In this document: piece by piece, positions 35,901-50,900 of the stretch
How positions within the stretch are numbered: the stretch's first letter is position 1
Layout: each line of letters starts with the position of its first letter
NCBI GenBank assembly: GCA_032718565.1
Contig: JAVGVS010000110.1
Span: 1,239,501 to 1,303,500, forward strand
DNA: 64,000 nucleotides
Direction of reading: 5' to 3'
Source of the DNA: Distichodus sexfasciatus
Taxonomy: Eukaryota; Chordata; Actinopteri; Characiformes; Distichodontidae
Notes under the pieces: model-generated
The model's input: only the letters and a program-made list of their open reading frames with translations
Databases searched by the model: none
What the model was told of the DNA's origin: nothing
Translations under genes and position numbers: made by a program

Positions 35901-38900
35901 GCATGACCGCTTTGGGAAGATAGCGGATGCACATCGCAATCACAGAGGTTAAAAATGGAGGTGTTCTGCTTTAAAGTCGGCGTTCAGTAGTGCTCGTTGT
36001 TCCGTTGCCTTGTTTGACTCAGCAGTGACTCTTCTGTTCTGCCTTTTGCCTCATCGATCTGAATCATCCGTCACCGACTGCTGCACATTTGTAAATGACA
36101 TGCTGGAAAAACACACTCTCTACCAGCGAGCTTGGTCACCAGTTAAAACCGCAGTACTCATGACCAGCTACGAACTCCTTTTATTACATTTGATAAATGC
36201 GTCAAAACTAGCAATGACCAGCAAATGGGCTTCCAACGTAAAATCTGTGTTGATGCTGGTTAAGTTGGAATAAAAATAAAAATATGAACCGCAAAATAGC
36301 TAGAAGTTGCAGTGTAACTGTATTGTTTAAACATTAGGTGTCTAGTTTTGTCTGCAATCGATTATTAATTAACTTTTTACAAGTAAAAGTACTGAGTTTT
36401 GTCTTTCACAGACAGGAAGTCACAAAGCAATGTACAACAATAAAACCATCCATAGATAGCAAAACAAGGAAAATAAAAGGATAACGCAAATAACATAATA
36501 ATAAAAATGATGAAACAACAGTCCCATGCTTTATTTTTTATAAAGCTGAATTTGTCCAGGTGGCAAATTTTCGGGCAGCTGAACCACTCCTATGGGTAGC
36601 CATGTGTCACCAAATCACCACACGAACTACGTTCAGAGCCTGTAATTCTGAGCAGAATCCCACCCACACACTGTCTGTCACACCAGCCCTCCGCTAGCAG
36701 TCGGTAACTGATTACGGGTCTTCGCTGTAATCGCCGGGGCCTGCAAAACCCTCCAAAATTCCAGGCTGAAAGTCTTCACAATCTCCCTCGGCGTACGTTT
36801 ATTTTCTCTTTCGGTAAATCGTTCACCCAAGCGTTCAAATACGGCGTTATACGGATCACGACTGTATTACCGTATGAGCGTTTAATGGGAACAGATTTCC
36901 TTAAGGACTTGTGATCATGACTAAGCTGCAGATTTTTTTCTCCACCACAGTTCTATGGTTCTATTTTGAGGTCAGGGATCTGGTGTGTAAAGCAACAACG
37001 TCCATTCTGTCATGGTTTGGCATGAATAATTGATATGCTGTCATTCATGCACACAAAAAAAAAATCTGACAATGAAATTTTGTCGTTTCTAGAAATGCAA
37101 ATGTATCAAATACTGCAGTATCCAGCCATTACAGAGTCCATAAATGAACAGATCAGAAGGAAACGAATGAATGCAAGTTTCATGTGCACACCAGAAATTC
37201 CTGGGTACACACAAGATGTTTTCGAGTGAGCACAAGATTTTTTTTTGCAGCGCATGAGATGTTTTCAGCTGTGCACAAAAATTTTTCACATAAACGTGAG
37301 GTGTTTTCACTTTTTTTGGTTGCACAAGGTGTTTTCAAGAGCTCACCAAGACCTAGTCTAATGTTTGAAGGAACAAATTCCATATTGTTCTCATGCTCAC
37401 GCGAAAACCTTTCATGATAATGAGAAAACATCTCTTGCTAACAAGAAAACGTTATTAAGGAGAAAACTTCTTGTGTTCATGTGAAAACATCTGCTAATGA
37501 GAAACCATCTCATGCTCACATGAAAGCATCTTGTGCTTATACTAAAACATCTCGTGCTCATAAGAAAACATCTGCTCATAAGAAAACATCTTCTGCTCAT
37601 AAGAAAACATCTCTTGATCACGAGCAAATATTTCTTACTAACGAGAAACCATCTCTTGCTAACAAAACATCTCATGCTGATGTTAAAACATCTCATGCTC
37701 ATAGGAGAACATCTACTCATGCAAAAATGTCTCATGTTCACACGAGAAGATCTTGTGCTCACAAGAAACCATCTTGTGCTCATGTAAAAACATCTGTTAA
37801 TGAGAAAACATCTCACACTCACACGAAAACATCTTGTGCTTACGGGAAAATGTCATGCTCAAGCAAAAATGTCTTGTGCTCATAGGAAAATATCTCTTAA
37901 CAACAAAATAACTCATGCTCACGTTGAAACATCTCATGCTCACACTAAACATTTTCTGCTCATACAAAACTTCTCATGCTCATATTAAAACATCCCATGC
38001 TCATACTATAACATCTTGTGCTCACATAAAAACATCTCTTGGAAAACAACAAGGAAAACAACTCATGATCAGGTGAAAATATCTCGTGCTCATGCGGAAA
38101 CATCTCATGCTCACGAGATAACATCTCATGTTTATGTGATAACATCTGCTAATGAGAAAACAGCTCATGCTCATTTGACAACATCTTGTGCTCATGCAAA
38201 AATATCACGTGGTCACATGAAACTGTCTTGCACCCACAAGAAAATATTTGTTGCTAATGAGAAAACTTCTCATGCTCATGTAAAAACAACTCATGCTCAA
38301 GCAAAAACAACCTGTGCTTGCAAGATCTCGTCATCTCACAAGAACAATGCGTGCTCATACATAAACATTTCATGCTCACACAAAAACGTCTTGTGAACCC
38401 ACGAAAACCTGTTTATTTTTCTTCTCACCTGTCCCTTTAGGGGTTCCGTTTGGTTAATAAACTTTAGCTCCTCTATGCACAACGTCCGCCACAAACCGTC
38501 ATTATCAGACACGCTTTTGCAAATTACAGATAAACATTTGCCTTCAATTTTATGAAGTTAACCAGCAGACATTTCCTAAACGACAACCTCTGCATTCTCG
38601 CAAAACAACGACCCAAATGAGCGATACATTTCTGAAGGACGTCAGACATACCAGAACGAGGATGAAGATGGCGAGCGACCGCTCGAGCCGAAAGACCCGG
38701 AGCATCCTCGCAAAACACACTGGTGCGTCGTCAGATGCTCTGTTCGATTCTTATGTAAGCTGTACCCTTACGCTGGCGAGGGCAGATGCCATGTGCTACA
38801 AGTTCCCTCCCTCCAACCCTCCTTCCCTCCCTCTCTCTCCCTGTCTCTCCCACCACAGTGTGGCTAATTCACCTCCCTACCTCCCTTTCCAACGCCGGTT

Positions 38901-41900
38901 TAACCAGACTGAACAGCTAATCATTTAGCGCATAACACGGGAGGAGATGCGAAGAAGAGGAGGAGAAGAAGGAGGAGGAGGAGAGGAAGATAGAGGGACT
39001 CGCCAAGAGAAACTGTGTGAGTGGCATGGATCTGTAACAACCCTGTATTTTTAGAAGCAGGGAGAATGCATTCACTTTGCCATCGCTGGCAATGAAAACG
39101 GCATGGAAACAAAGGCCCGTCCTCCTCCTCCTCTTCTTCCTCCTCTTCTTCCTCCTCCAAACGAGGCAGCCGAGAGCTCACTTGTTACATCAGGCGTCTT
39201 CGCTCACACCCGCTTTACAGAACCACAGGAGTAACGTGGACGAGGGAGAACGTCAGAAATCTCCTTCTAACAGGCGTATGCCGACGCGCTTTCCCGTAAA
39301 AGCTACGCGGCGCCAGGAGTGTGTCAGCAAGATCAAAGTGGCTCCCTGGGTGCAGGTGGATCGCCCACTCATTCCCTTTCTCTCACGTGACAGAGGCTGA
39401 AATTCGTGAAGCGCTCGAGGAGAAAGCTATCGGTATTCCGACCACGTAGACGCACAGAAGCGAGACGGCGAAACTCACTCGATGAAACAGTCGCGGCCGT
39501 CTCTACTGGAAGTCATGTCCCAGCCGTTCAGGGGTCCCGGGGTGGAGGTCCAGCCTCCGGTGGACGCAGGAAAGCCGGATGTTTTGGTCCTGTGACTGAA
39601 AAACAAAGAAGATGGAGAATATTAAAGTTTAATATCAAATAAAGTTTACGTTGACTTTGAGGATTCAAAGCACACCACCTCATTTCTGAATTAGGACGAT
39701 ATGAAACTAAACATGGCACGATACCACTTTTTTAATGTCCGATACTGATACCGATATTGTAAATTGGGATATCAGACGATACGATACAAACATAATACAG
39801 TCTCTGGGTCTTTTTTAAACAGAAGATAGAGAAATAATGCTTTAAAAATGTCCTAATTATTCTGTTATGCTCAAGGAAATACAGCTTTACCGCAGTAACA
39901 CTTCCCATCCAGAACCAATTGAGCGTGCATGCATTTACAGATCGTCCCCATAGATCCAGCTATTTGAGTTGTTATCGGACCGATATGCGATCCACGTATC
40001 AGATCGGTGCCGTGTCTACATTTCAACAAATGCAACAATTGGTGTTCACTGTCAAAAAGAAGGGAAAACTGACGTTATATCATATATATTCAGTCAGTAT
40101 TAACAAGTTGTAAATACAGTACATGAAAATTATTAATCAGTCTCACAAAGAAAATTACTCCAATAAAAGCTAATATTTCCCATTACAATATTACTGGACT
40201 ACAGGACCTGATATTAGTATTTTTATTGGTGTTAGAAAACATTAGTCAATACAAAAATTAACTGACGTAAAGCATTAAAGTAATTTCATGTGCGCTAATT
40301 TGGGTAATTAAGCGGGCGGTACGGTGGCGCCTCACAGCCAGCAAGTCTTGGGTTCGAGCCCGGGGTTGGCTGCGGAGACTGTCCATGTGGAGTTTGCATG
40401 CTCTCCCCATGTTCGAGTGGGTTTGCTCCGGTTTCCTCCCACAGTCCAAAAGCATGCAGTATAGTTTAATTAGCGACTCTAATTTGGCCCCGTAAGGTGT
40501 CAGTGTGAGTGTGTGCCCTGCGGAGTGTTGGCGCCAGCCCCCCTGGACTTTGGCCATAACGGCCTTCCCCGAACTCTGCTGAGCGGCCGGCAGATGATGC
40601 TGCCATTTCAGTTGGTTTGATGTATTCAGTTCTGTCTCCCGTCTGTCATGTCCTTGTCCCGCCTTCCCATTGTGTCCTATTGGTAGAGCAGTGTTTATTA
40701 GTTATCTCAGTTTGTTTCGGTCCAGCCCCCTGTTTCCATTGGTTTTCCCTTCACTGGTTAATTCTGCTTGTTTTCTGGTGTGCTTCTCTATTGGTTCTCC
40801 TCGATTAATCCTGTCATTGTTCTTGTTTCCCTATTTTAGCTCAGTTTCTCCCACTGTCTCCTGTTGGTCCACCCTCACCCTACCCTCACCGTGTCAGCGT
40901 GCTTCGTGTGTTTCAGACTACTAAGACTACAGTAGAGTTTGTTTGGTTTGTGGCCCTCGTGCCTGTTTACGTTCTCTGTTTTCTAAATAAAATGGCTTGC
41001 AAGCGTACCTCGCCTCCTGTCAAGCCGACCACACCCGTGACTAGTGATGGGCACATGAAGCCCCGAAGCGCGTATCAAGTATGAGGGGGCGTGGCAGACG
41101 AAGCCCCGCTTCCAGGCATGTATCGTTTAAGCAGAAAATCACGTGAACAATAACAAACGAGGCCTCGGTTCGTTATGTCAGCGTTTCATCCCAAGTGTCG
41201 CTTCCTGTATAAATGGGGGTGAATCCCGCCGGCGCTTCGTGGGTTGTTTTGTTGGAGGGTGTATGAGCGAGTACCGGACAGAATTTTTCTTTTATTTTTT
41301 ATGCAACTTATATTTTATTCCACATTTGCAATTTGTATAATTAAGTAGTAGTATTGTTTTAGTCTAATACAATACTACTAAATTATGCAAATTGCGAGCG
41401 ACAATTTGGATGAAACGCTGACGTAATGAATTGAGGCTTCGTTTGTCATCGGTCACGTGGTTTTCTGCCAAACGATACACGCCTCGAAGCGGGGCTTCGT
41501 CTGCCACGCCCCCTTATACTCGATACGTGCTTCGGAGCCTCGGCTTCAGATAGCCCATCACTACCCGTGACACCCGCCTTGCGCCCTTAAGTTCCCGGGG
41601 TAGGTTTCAGTCCCCCCCTTGACCCCAGTCGGGATTAAACGCTTCGGATAATGAATGAATGAATGAATAGGTAATTGAGGAAAAGTGGGTTTTTGTTTTC
41701 AAATTTAACGTACTTTCATTTTAATTGTAGACAAGTAGAGTGAAAGTTGTTGATATGAATAATGCTGAGAACAAATTATTTGAAATAATACTTCATTACA
41801 GTATGAAAATATAGTTACTCAAGCGCAAATCTGACATTTTAAATTGTCATATTTAAGTTGTTTCGTTGTACACCCATTAAATGATTGTGTTTATGGAAAG

Positions 41901-44900
41901 GTTACTGTTTCATTGGAATATCACAATACTGTACTTAATGTTGGGTTTTATTGGAAAGAATAACACAAGGCTCAGTATCTAAATATAAAAATGTGATATA
42001 AACTTAATATTGGAAAGTGGCTTTCATTTGGCACTGGATTTAGTCTGGTAAATTTTATTCCTGTTTTGCAGTTTATACCACTTTGGCCGGTGCAACCTTG
42101 TGTGATGGCTCAGTTGGACGGTGGAGATCAAATAAATGCACATTTTCCATCTGCTTGTCACCCTGTTCTGCTCAGACCTCCCATTATTTCTACAAAAATA
42201 ATGCTATGGCTCTCGGCCTTCTTGATTAGGTGGCCCAAGAGAGTCTGTCACTGGCATCTAGTAAGAAAGCAGTGCCGTCCAAACAGACGTTGGAGTTTAG
42301 TATCGAACCAAAAGTACATGGGTTAATTCAAGGTACAACATATTGAGGTTAACAAATTAATTAATGTTAGACTTAGACAGTCTTGGACTAAAGTTTACAA
42401 TTAACAGAATTTTAAAAGTGACTAAAATAACAGACATAGTCAAGATTTTGTTTATTAGAGGTCCTGAAATTTGGTTTTGGTTAATTTGATTAATTGATTA
42501 ATTGCCAGGCCCTACGTTGGGCCTCATTCACCAACTGTTCTTAACATCCACTTACATATTTTTCACTTCCAGACCTTCATCAAAGTTTTAATTTTAAGAT
42601 TGGTTTCTAAGTAATCTTAAGTAAGAACACACATGTCCAAAGAGCACTCAAACACAAATTGGAATGTGAAGTAGACAGAAAAAGTGTAAAGGTAATTGTA
42701 AAGGCGATGGAGCACTGTATTTAAACAAAAGAACAAGTTTTTGGAATCTATGATCATTTTATGAATAATTCTTGATAAATATTTACATTTGAATAAGATT
42801 ATATTAAAGAACTGTTGAACATCTTGGCTCAGGCGGCTCAACGCAAATGCAAAAGCCACAATGCAAATGGAAAAGTCACAACATGAATGCTAAAGTCACA
42901 ACAAAAATGCAAAAGCCACAACATGAATGTAAACGCAAACGCTATGTGCATTTGTATAACATAAATACAAAAGTCACAGCAGGATTGCAAAAGCCACAAG
43001 GAAATGCAAAAGCCACAGTACAAATGTAAAAGCCACAATGCAAATGTAAAAGCCACAACATAAATGTAAAAGCCACAACACAAATGCAAAAGCTATACAA
43101 CACAAAAATGCAAAAGCTACAAGGCAAATGCAAAAGCCACAATGCAAATGCAAAAGGTACAACACAAAAATGCAAAAGCCACAACGCAAATGCAAAAGCC
43201 ACAACACAAATGCAAAAGCTACAACACAAAAATGCAAAAGCCACAACACAAATGCAAAAGCTACAACACAACTGCAAAAGCTACAGCACAAAAATGCAAA
43301 AGCCACAACAGAAATGCAAAAGCCACAACACAAATGCAAAAGCTACAGCACAAAAATGCAAAAGCCACAACAAAAATGCAAAAGCTACAACACAAGTGCA
43401 AAAACACAAATGCAAAAGCTACAAGACAAATCCAAAAGCCACAATGTAAACAGAAGTTACATTTGTGTAACATAAATGCAAAAGCCACACAATGAATGCA
43501 AAAGCTACAAAGTGAACGCAAAAGCCACAACACAAATGCAAAAGCCACAATGTAAATGCAAGAGTTACGTTGCATTTGTGTAACACAAATGCAGAAGTGA
43601 CAAAAGGATTGCAAAAGTCCCAAGGAAATGCAAAAGTGCGGTCTGTCAATATTATCGGTCCAAGTATCTGAGAAAACTTGATTGCTAGTGGACGGGTAGA
43701 TTATGGGAAAGTTCTTCAAGACGTTTGAGAAGGATGTGAAACTTTTGTGCTAATAATATAGACAGACTGTTGCTCGCTTCTGCTTTGGGGTTTTTTTTGT
43801 GTTGTGGGTTTTGCATTTCCTTTGTGACTTTTTAGCTTAGCTAGCTTTCCTAGTTAGTCTCCCATCCAAATACTGACCAGGACCAAACCTGCTCAGGCTT
43901 TGATGGATTTATTGAGTCTAAACTGCAGGTGGTTTGGCTGCTGGCAGCTGCTCAGAAATAAATCCCACAACGTGCACTACCTCGAATATGATCTGTAGCT
44001 CTTGGAAAAATTACATAAGTGCGTTTCCATCTAGTAATCCGCGGCGCAGCTCTCCAAACGGATGAGACGACGAGTCGTCGCAACCGGTCCAGACGTCAAG
44101 CTGACTTTGTGAGCGAGGCTCATTCGCAACATGCAAATGTAATTAATTACGTAAGCGAGCCGATTGTCTCGTCCGACTCTTGAGGCCTGAAATCGCTTCC
44201 ATTTCGCGGTGTCAGCAGATTCCCTAGAAAGAAGACTTCTGTCCAGGGGAGTCAGAGATCAAAGTCGTGTCAGGCTGACTTTAAATCAACCAAATCAACT
44301 GAGCGTGAAGCAGAGCAGAGCAGAGTTCTTGCAACCTCAGACCCAGCATATGTGCTTTTCTTAGTCCTCTTTTGGACAGAGACGTCCATGTTTAATAAAA
44401 CATACTCAAACCTAGACAACAGATCTAAATTACGTAATTTCTTCCTCTGGAGTCAACGTTAACCTTGTCCCAATGCCTTCATGTCATAATGCACTCTGGT
44501 ATATAAATATTTCAAAATGACTCGTAGATGGCAACGGACTTGGCGTTTTTGCAAGCGCTTGTGCTTTTTCTGCTAAGAAAGTAAGTATATATTTTATTTA
44601 ATATTTACTCAGGTAAACACATAGTGTAACCTTGGTGAGCCACAGATGAGAGACACTTTTCCCCATTTTTCCTATATACACTACCAGTCAAAAGTTTGGA
44701 CACACCTTCCCATTCAATGTTTTATTCTTTATTATCATGACTATTTACATTGTAGATTCTCACTGAAGGCACTATGAATGAACACATATGGAATTATGTA
44801 GTAAACAAAAAGTGTGAAATAACCCAGAACATGTTTTATATCTTAGATTCTTGAAAATAACCACCCTTTGTGTTGATCACTGCTTTCCACACTCTTGACA

Positions 44901-47900
44901 TTCTCTCGATGAGCATCATGAGGTAGTCACCTGAAATGGTTTTCCAACAGTCTTGAAGGAGTTCCCAGAGATGCTGAGCACTTGTTGGCCCTTTTGCCTT
45001 CACTCTGCGGTCCATCTCATCCCAAACCATCTCGATTGGGTTTGGTCAGGTGACCGTGGAGGTCAGGCCATCTGGCGCAGCACTCCATCACTCTCATTCT
45101 TGGTCAAATAGCCCTTACACAGTTCATTCATAGTTTTGATGCCTTTAGTGAGAATCTATAATGTAAATAGTAATGAAAATAAAGAAAAAACATTGAATAG
45201 GAAGGTGTGTCCAAACGTTTGACTGGTAGTGTATCTGTTGTATTTCCTGGAAATTGCATCAACAGGAACTTCTAGGACATTCCATTCTAAAACCACGGGC
45301 ATCAATATGGAGTGAGTTCACACTTATAACAGCTATAACAGCTTTTACTCTTCTGGGAAGGCTTTCCACAAGATTTTGATGTCATTTAGGGAATTCTTGC
45401 CCATTCAAACAGAAGAGTATTTGGAAGGTCAGGCAGTGATGCTGGACTAGAAGGTGTGCTCTGTTGGATGTTGGATGAAGTTGAGGTCAGGCATAAACTG
45501 TTTATACAAAGATGGAGGCATAGAATTGTCCAAAGTGTCTTGGTCAGCGGTAAGACGTTCACTGAAACTAAGGGGCTCAACCTAAATCCCAAAAAATGAC
45601 CACATACCATTATTCCTCCTTCACCAAACTTTGTGTGCTGTAATACTTTTATTTTTAGAGTGGATTGATGGAGGGATGAATGGATGGATGGATGATTGGA
45701 TGGATGGATGGATAGATGATTGGATGAATGGATGGATAGATGATTAGGTGGATGGATGGGTGCATGGGTGGGTAGGGGCTTAGGATGGATAGATGGACAT
45801 ATGAGTGGGGATGCATGGGTTGGTTGGATAGATGGATGGGTGAGTGGGTGGATGGGTGGATGCATAGATGACTGGATGGATAGACGGATGGATGATTAGA
45901 TGGATGGGTGGGTGGATGGGTGAGTTGGTTGGGGAAGGATGGATAGATGGACGGATGGGTGGGTGAGTTGGTGGATGGATGAATGGTGGATGCATATATG
46001 ATTGGATGAATGGATGAATGGACGGATGAATGATTAGATGGATTGATGGATGGATTGATTGGTGGATGGATGGATGGATGGATGGACACTAAGGGGCTCA
46101 ACATAACTTCTGGAAAACAATCACATCCCTGATATTGACATTGGTGAAACTATTGACCCAGTGAATGCAAGACAGTTTTTGCAAATATCAGAGTAAATGA
46201 TCATATATAAGCATGATACATAAGCAAACAAGTTGACACCTTATATGTTTGACTTAATTTATCTTAACTGACATTGCAATGGTTTTGTTGAAGCGATGTT
46301 TCGTGCAGCCCTAGTGAGGGAAGTTGTAGTGTTACTCTTTGACTGCTCCAAAGTACGGAAAATGCAGCTTTAAAAAGGTGAAAATGAGTTTATCTATGCC
46401 TTGAGACACCCATCCCATCTCATACTCTGCAGACCCATGAACACACACACACTCCAACACACACACGCACTCAGAGGTGATATAATAGTGATGGCAGAAA
46501 GTTATGTCACTTCAAAGGGCTTGTCTGACTCAGAACAGCGCTCTTAGCATTCATTATTTAAAGCCAGTCTCATCCCTCTTTCTTCATCCCCCCGTCACAT
46601 AAAACAAACCTGAGAGACGAAGGGAGCAAGGAGGGAAAGAGAGGCCGAGAGCAAGCTATGGAGAAAAATCTGCAGCTAGAGAGACACGGGCAACTCTGAT
46701 AACGCCATGTCACACAGCATTCACAATCAGTATACTTCAGTCTGAAAGAAGAGTTCTGGAAGGCGGTGTGGATTCGCTGAGAGTCGTGGGATGGCTGCCA
46801 ATGTGAAACTAAAAAGAGCTGCAGTTCAACACTTGGAGATTTTGAGTACAGACCATGCCCACAATGATACACAATAATATCGGAATTATATTGGAATCGG
46901 CCGATAATTGCATTTTTTTAAGGCATCGGCGGTTTTGGGGCAGTTGGTGGCGTAACGGTAGGGTGTTCGCCCCGTGATCAGAAGGTCGCAGGTTGGAATC
47001 CAGGACCGGTAAAGTTACCACTGAGGTACTCATGAGCAAGGTACTGTCCCCAAGCACTGCTCCCCGAGCGCTTGTTAGCTGCCCACTGCTCCTTCACGGA
47101 TGGGTTAAATGCAGAGGTTACATTTCGTTGTGGTGTGCTGTGGTGTGTTCACAATGACAAATAGTCACTCACGGACCGATGCATAGATTTGCCCAAAGTT
47201 TTCGGGCAATATTTCGATGACGCATTTATTGCTCGTGGAGAAAGGTAGTGCTTGTGCCAGACATGTCCAAAGTCCGAGGAGGGAATTTAATACGGCCCAC
47301 GCCTTCTGTCTTAAAATGTATGGCGTTATTTTGTGCCAAAATTCCGAGCACACAGTAGAACATTCACAAAAAAAAAAATCTTGTCTTTAAGCGCTCTACT
47401 CTGCCTGCATGCGTGAACAATTTTTAACTAACTTAACACCGAGTTTACCTCACTTAGCGAATGTGAGCTCGCGCATGGGTTGTGTCCCAAGCCACGTCCT
47501 ACCACCACACTTAATAGTATGGTAGGTAAGATGCTCTTATCATACTTTTCTATGTGGTAGTATGCGTCGCAGGAAATAGCCGGGGATGTTGCTTAACGGC
47601 GCTCTACGCACTAGGTAGTGCACATGGAGTGTCACATGCGCTCTATTTGACTTGGTACACCACATAGGGCGGGAAGTGACTTTTTCTTAAAATGTTGTGC
47701 ACTAAGCTGGAAATGGTGCACCCTTGCTCCACTCTGCTTTCACGCTTGCTTGACTTGGCGCTGTGTTAGAAATGTTAGAGTTATGGCGCTATTTTTGTGC
47801 CATAATTCTGAGTGCACAGTGCAACTTTGGCGTGCAAAATATCTCGTCTGCACACCCCTATATGAGGGAAGGTGAGCTGAGCACAAATGCAGACTGAGTT

Positions 47901-50900
47901 GAGTGTGTAAAGACAAGATATTTTGCTCTGTACTTAGGATCGAATAAATCAGCGCTCCCTGCTCCCGCATATTCCTTTAATTCTCCCCCCAGGCCCAAAT
48001 AATCTCCTTGGGAGAGTGAAAGCAAAAAAACTTGCATTTTATCTTCTAATCCGTCTCATCGTTAGCTTGAGAGGGATTTGGGATTGAACATGGGGATCTG
48101 CAGGACAAACCGGTCAGAACACGGAGCCCGGGGTCTATTTGCCTAAATTAGAAAACAAAGAGCATTGACCACCTTTTTTAGAACCCCAAACTGTTGTTCT
48201 CACCAAATTTATATTATGAGTTAATAATTAATATTTTAATATCCCCTCGTTGTTCACCAACAACTATACTGTAATATTTACTACTGGTCAGTTTCTTACC
48301 CACACGGGGGACAAGTTGGTCTATTATTTAAGTTGAGGCTAATTCTCAGCCTAATTTTTCACAACATAGTCCACTGTTGCTATCTAAATGGAGTAATTAC
48401 AAGACTCAGACTTCCAGAGTTGACATTTTTGGATGACAGAAATGTCTTGCCGGAATTGAATCGAGCCGTTTCCAAAGTTGGGCCCTGTTTGGGAATGTAG
48501 CCTGAGGAATGTTATTATTCTCCTGCCTGAGAATATTCCCTGTGGCTTCAGAAACGAGGCACAAAAAAACCTGGCAAATCTTTGGCGCGCTAGATGTAAG
48601 ACTTCCAACATTTCTTATGATGTTTTTAGAGCTACATTTAGTGCTCATGCTTGTAATACTGCTATAACACAGGTTGTTGAACTCAAAAATGACAGCATCT
48701 ACACAACACACTTCTTCTCACGATGGTCAGTCCTTTTTTTGCATTTTTTAATCTGATTTTTGGCTGTGATTAAATAAAGAGAAACCCTTTTATAGAGACA
48801 AGCCAAAATACTCAAGACTAGTTGATCAATGATTGATCGAAAAATGACAGCAAATTACTTAATTTAACCAAAATATTTATGTCAAAAATAAATTTATGTC
48901 AAAAAAGCTGTTAAAATGTATTTCCAAAGCTTACAATCAACAATGATACTCTAAACGCAAAAATATATATTTAAAAAAAACCTCATTATTATTAAAAAAA
49001 AGGAAATAATAACTCATTAACTCACATTGTTAAACAGCGTCTCCCCACAGCGCTTCATTGGTTTGGCCAAACGTTTCATTTTTCAGGGAGAAAAATGGCT
49101 GACGGAGTTCTCTAACGCCCGTTCTTCAACGATTATTTCCTAAGTTGTGTTTTTCTGCCGTGGTTATTTCCCTTTCCTGGAGCCCTACTGCTGAACAAAG
49201 AGGTTCTGCTGTGTTCCTGCACCGGCCGGTGAAACCAAAGACACTCGGCGCTCGTTAATAAATGATGCAGCCTTTGTCATGTATCGCAGGCCTGTGTGAA
49301 GGAATGCGCGCTGCACAATTCATGACTTGCATCAGACCCAACTTAAGTGCTTTCGCAAAGCTGCTTATCCATGCCTGGCCTTGGCATTCATTAAAAAAGA
49401 TGAAACCGTTTTCCCCCCATTAGAAGCAGAAGCTAATGAATAAATCTGATAAAAGTCAAAAATGTAAAGTTATTCCACCCAAAGCGTGTTACATGAACCG
49501 TTAGGAAATATACGAAAACTTTGTGACATGCAGCTATTATATTGTCAAAATGGTCAAAAATGTCATCACAATGTTTGTTTCCATAATGTTTTTATAGTTT
49601 ATACTGAGCTAATAATTCACAGGGAGATGCTCTTTATAGCTTAAATTTCTATTTTTTGTCCATCAGCATCAAAATATATACAAAACAATTACAAAAATAA
49701 GTGTTAATACCAAAAAATCTATATATTGATATGGAGTTATCTTGCTTTGAGGGTTTGTCTTTCCTGCTTTTGATATTCAGACCCCTACCTCTGACGGCGT
49801 GTGCCTTATTTTGTGAAATTGCAACACGTAACAGCTCGGATATTCCTGTGACAGCCAGTGTTGGGAGAAATGGGTTATAAAAGTAACACAATTACAGTAA
49901 TGTATTACTTTTTGCTGTAAGACAGTAACATATGGCGTTATTAATACATGTTCAGTAACAAAATTTTCTTCTGTTTTTATTACAACATCTCCAACGCCGA
50001 GAGAACCTTTGGCACAAGAGTAAAATAGTGCGTGTAAAAGAGCTTTCGGCGTATCTGGAGAAGCTAACTACGCTGCTGCTAATGCCAAGATAAAATAGGA
50101 ACAAACGTGGAAGTGCCCGATGGAACTTTTCATAAGTTAGCAACAAGTGCCGAGAAAGTGCTCTGGAAATGAGGACACAGACCCTAAATATTCCACCAAA
50201 AACCAATACCCAAAACCATCCTGTTGCTAGAATTCTGATTCTAACCTGAAATCTAAGCCTAAAACAGCATTGGCAGTCTAATTTAAACCCAAAAATTCAA
50301 AGCTTAAAGGAAAACTGGACATCCATAATCCTCCAGTTGCAAAGACTTTGAATGACCTTTAACAGACAGAGACGCCTCAACTCCTAAACGGAGTATTGGG
50401 TTTGTGTGGTGTCTGTGGTCACGACTGTGGAGGTTCTGTGAGTTCAGGTGTCAGTGGAAAGAAGTCAGACACTAAGTCTGAGCGATTAATTGGCTCATCG
50501 ATATTATTTGCTGTACAATAAAAATATGGCTTAAATCACCAGATAACAATGAAAAAATGAATCCTAGCACTCTTGTGTGGTTTTGTTGTTTTGCTACTAT
50601 TCTGGGGTGCGTTTCCCAAAAGCATAGTTGCTAACTTCTCTAGCAACACTATGTTAGTTGCTAATGTACAATATGGTAGTTGCTAATGAACACTATGTTA
50701 GTTGCTAATGTACACTATGCTAGTTGCTAATGTATACTATGTTAGTTGCTAATGAACACTATGTTAGTTGCTAATGTACACTATGTTAGTTGCTAATGAA
50801 CACTATGATAGTTGCTAAGGTACACTATGTTAGTTGCTAACGTACAATATGTTAGTTGCTAATGTACACTATGTTAGTTAAAAATGTACAATATGCCAGT

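Noticed and set aside
36705..36760. Possible second half of the WW domain on the minus strand (AIT, then EDP after GGTTTTGCAG)
   Set aside because: Only a few residues resemble the family (AI..DDPR), a stop follows at once and the donor is poor. It needs a one-base change even to align, so it is not listed as an exon.
37412..37885. Open frames of 134-136 codons on both strands
   Set aside because: They are translations of the 21-bp minisatellite with no other support.
42942..43719. Several frames of 110-152 codons rich in Cys/Phe or Lys/His/Asn
   Set aside because: They lie within the 20-bp minisatellite and are periodic in step with it.
45386..46104. His/Pro/Ser-rich frames up to 159 codons
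   Set aside because: They are produced by the TGGA tetranucleotide array.
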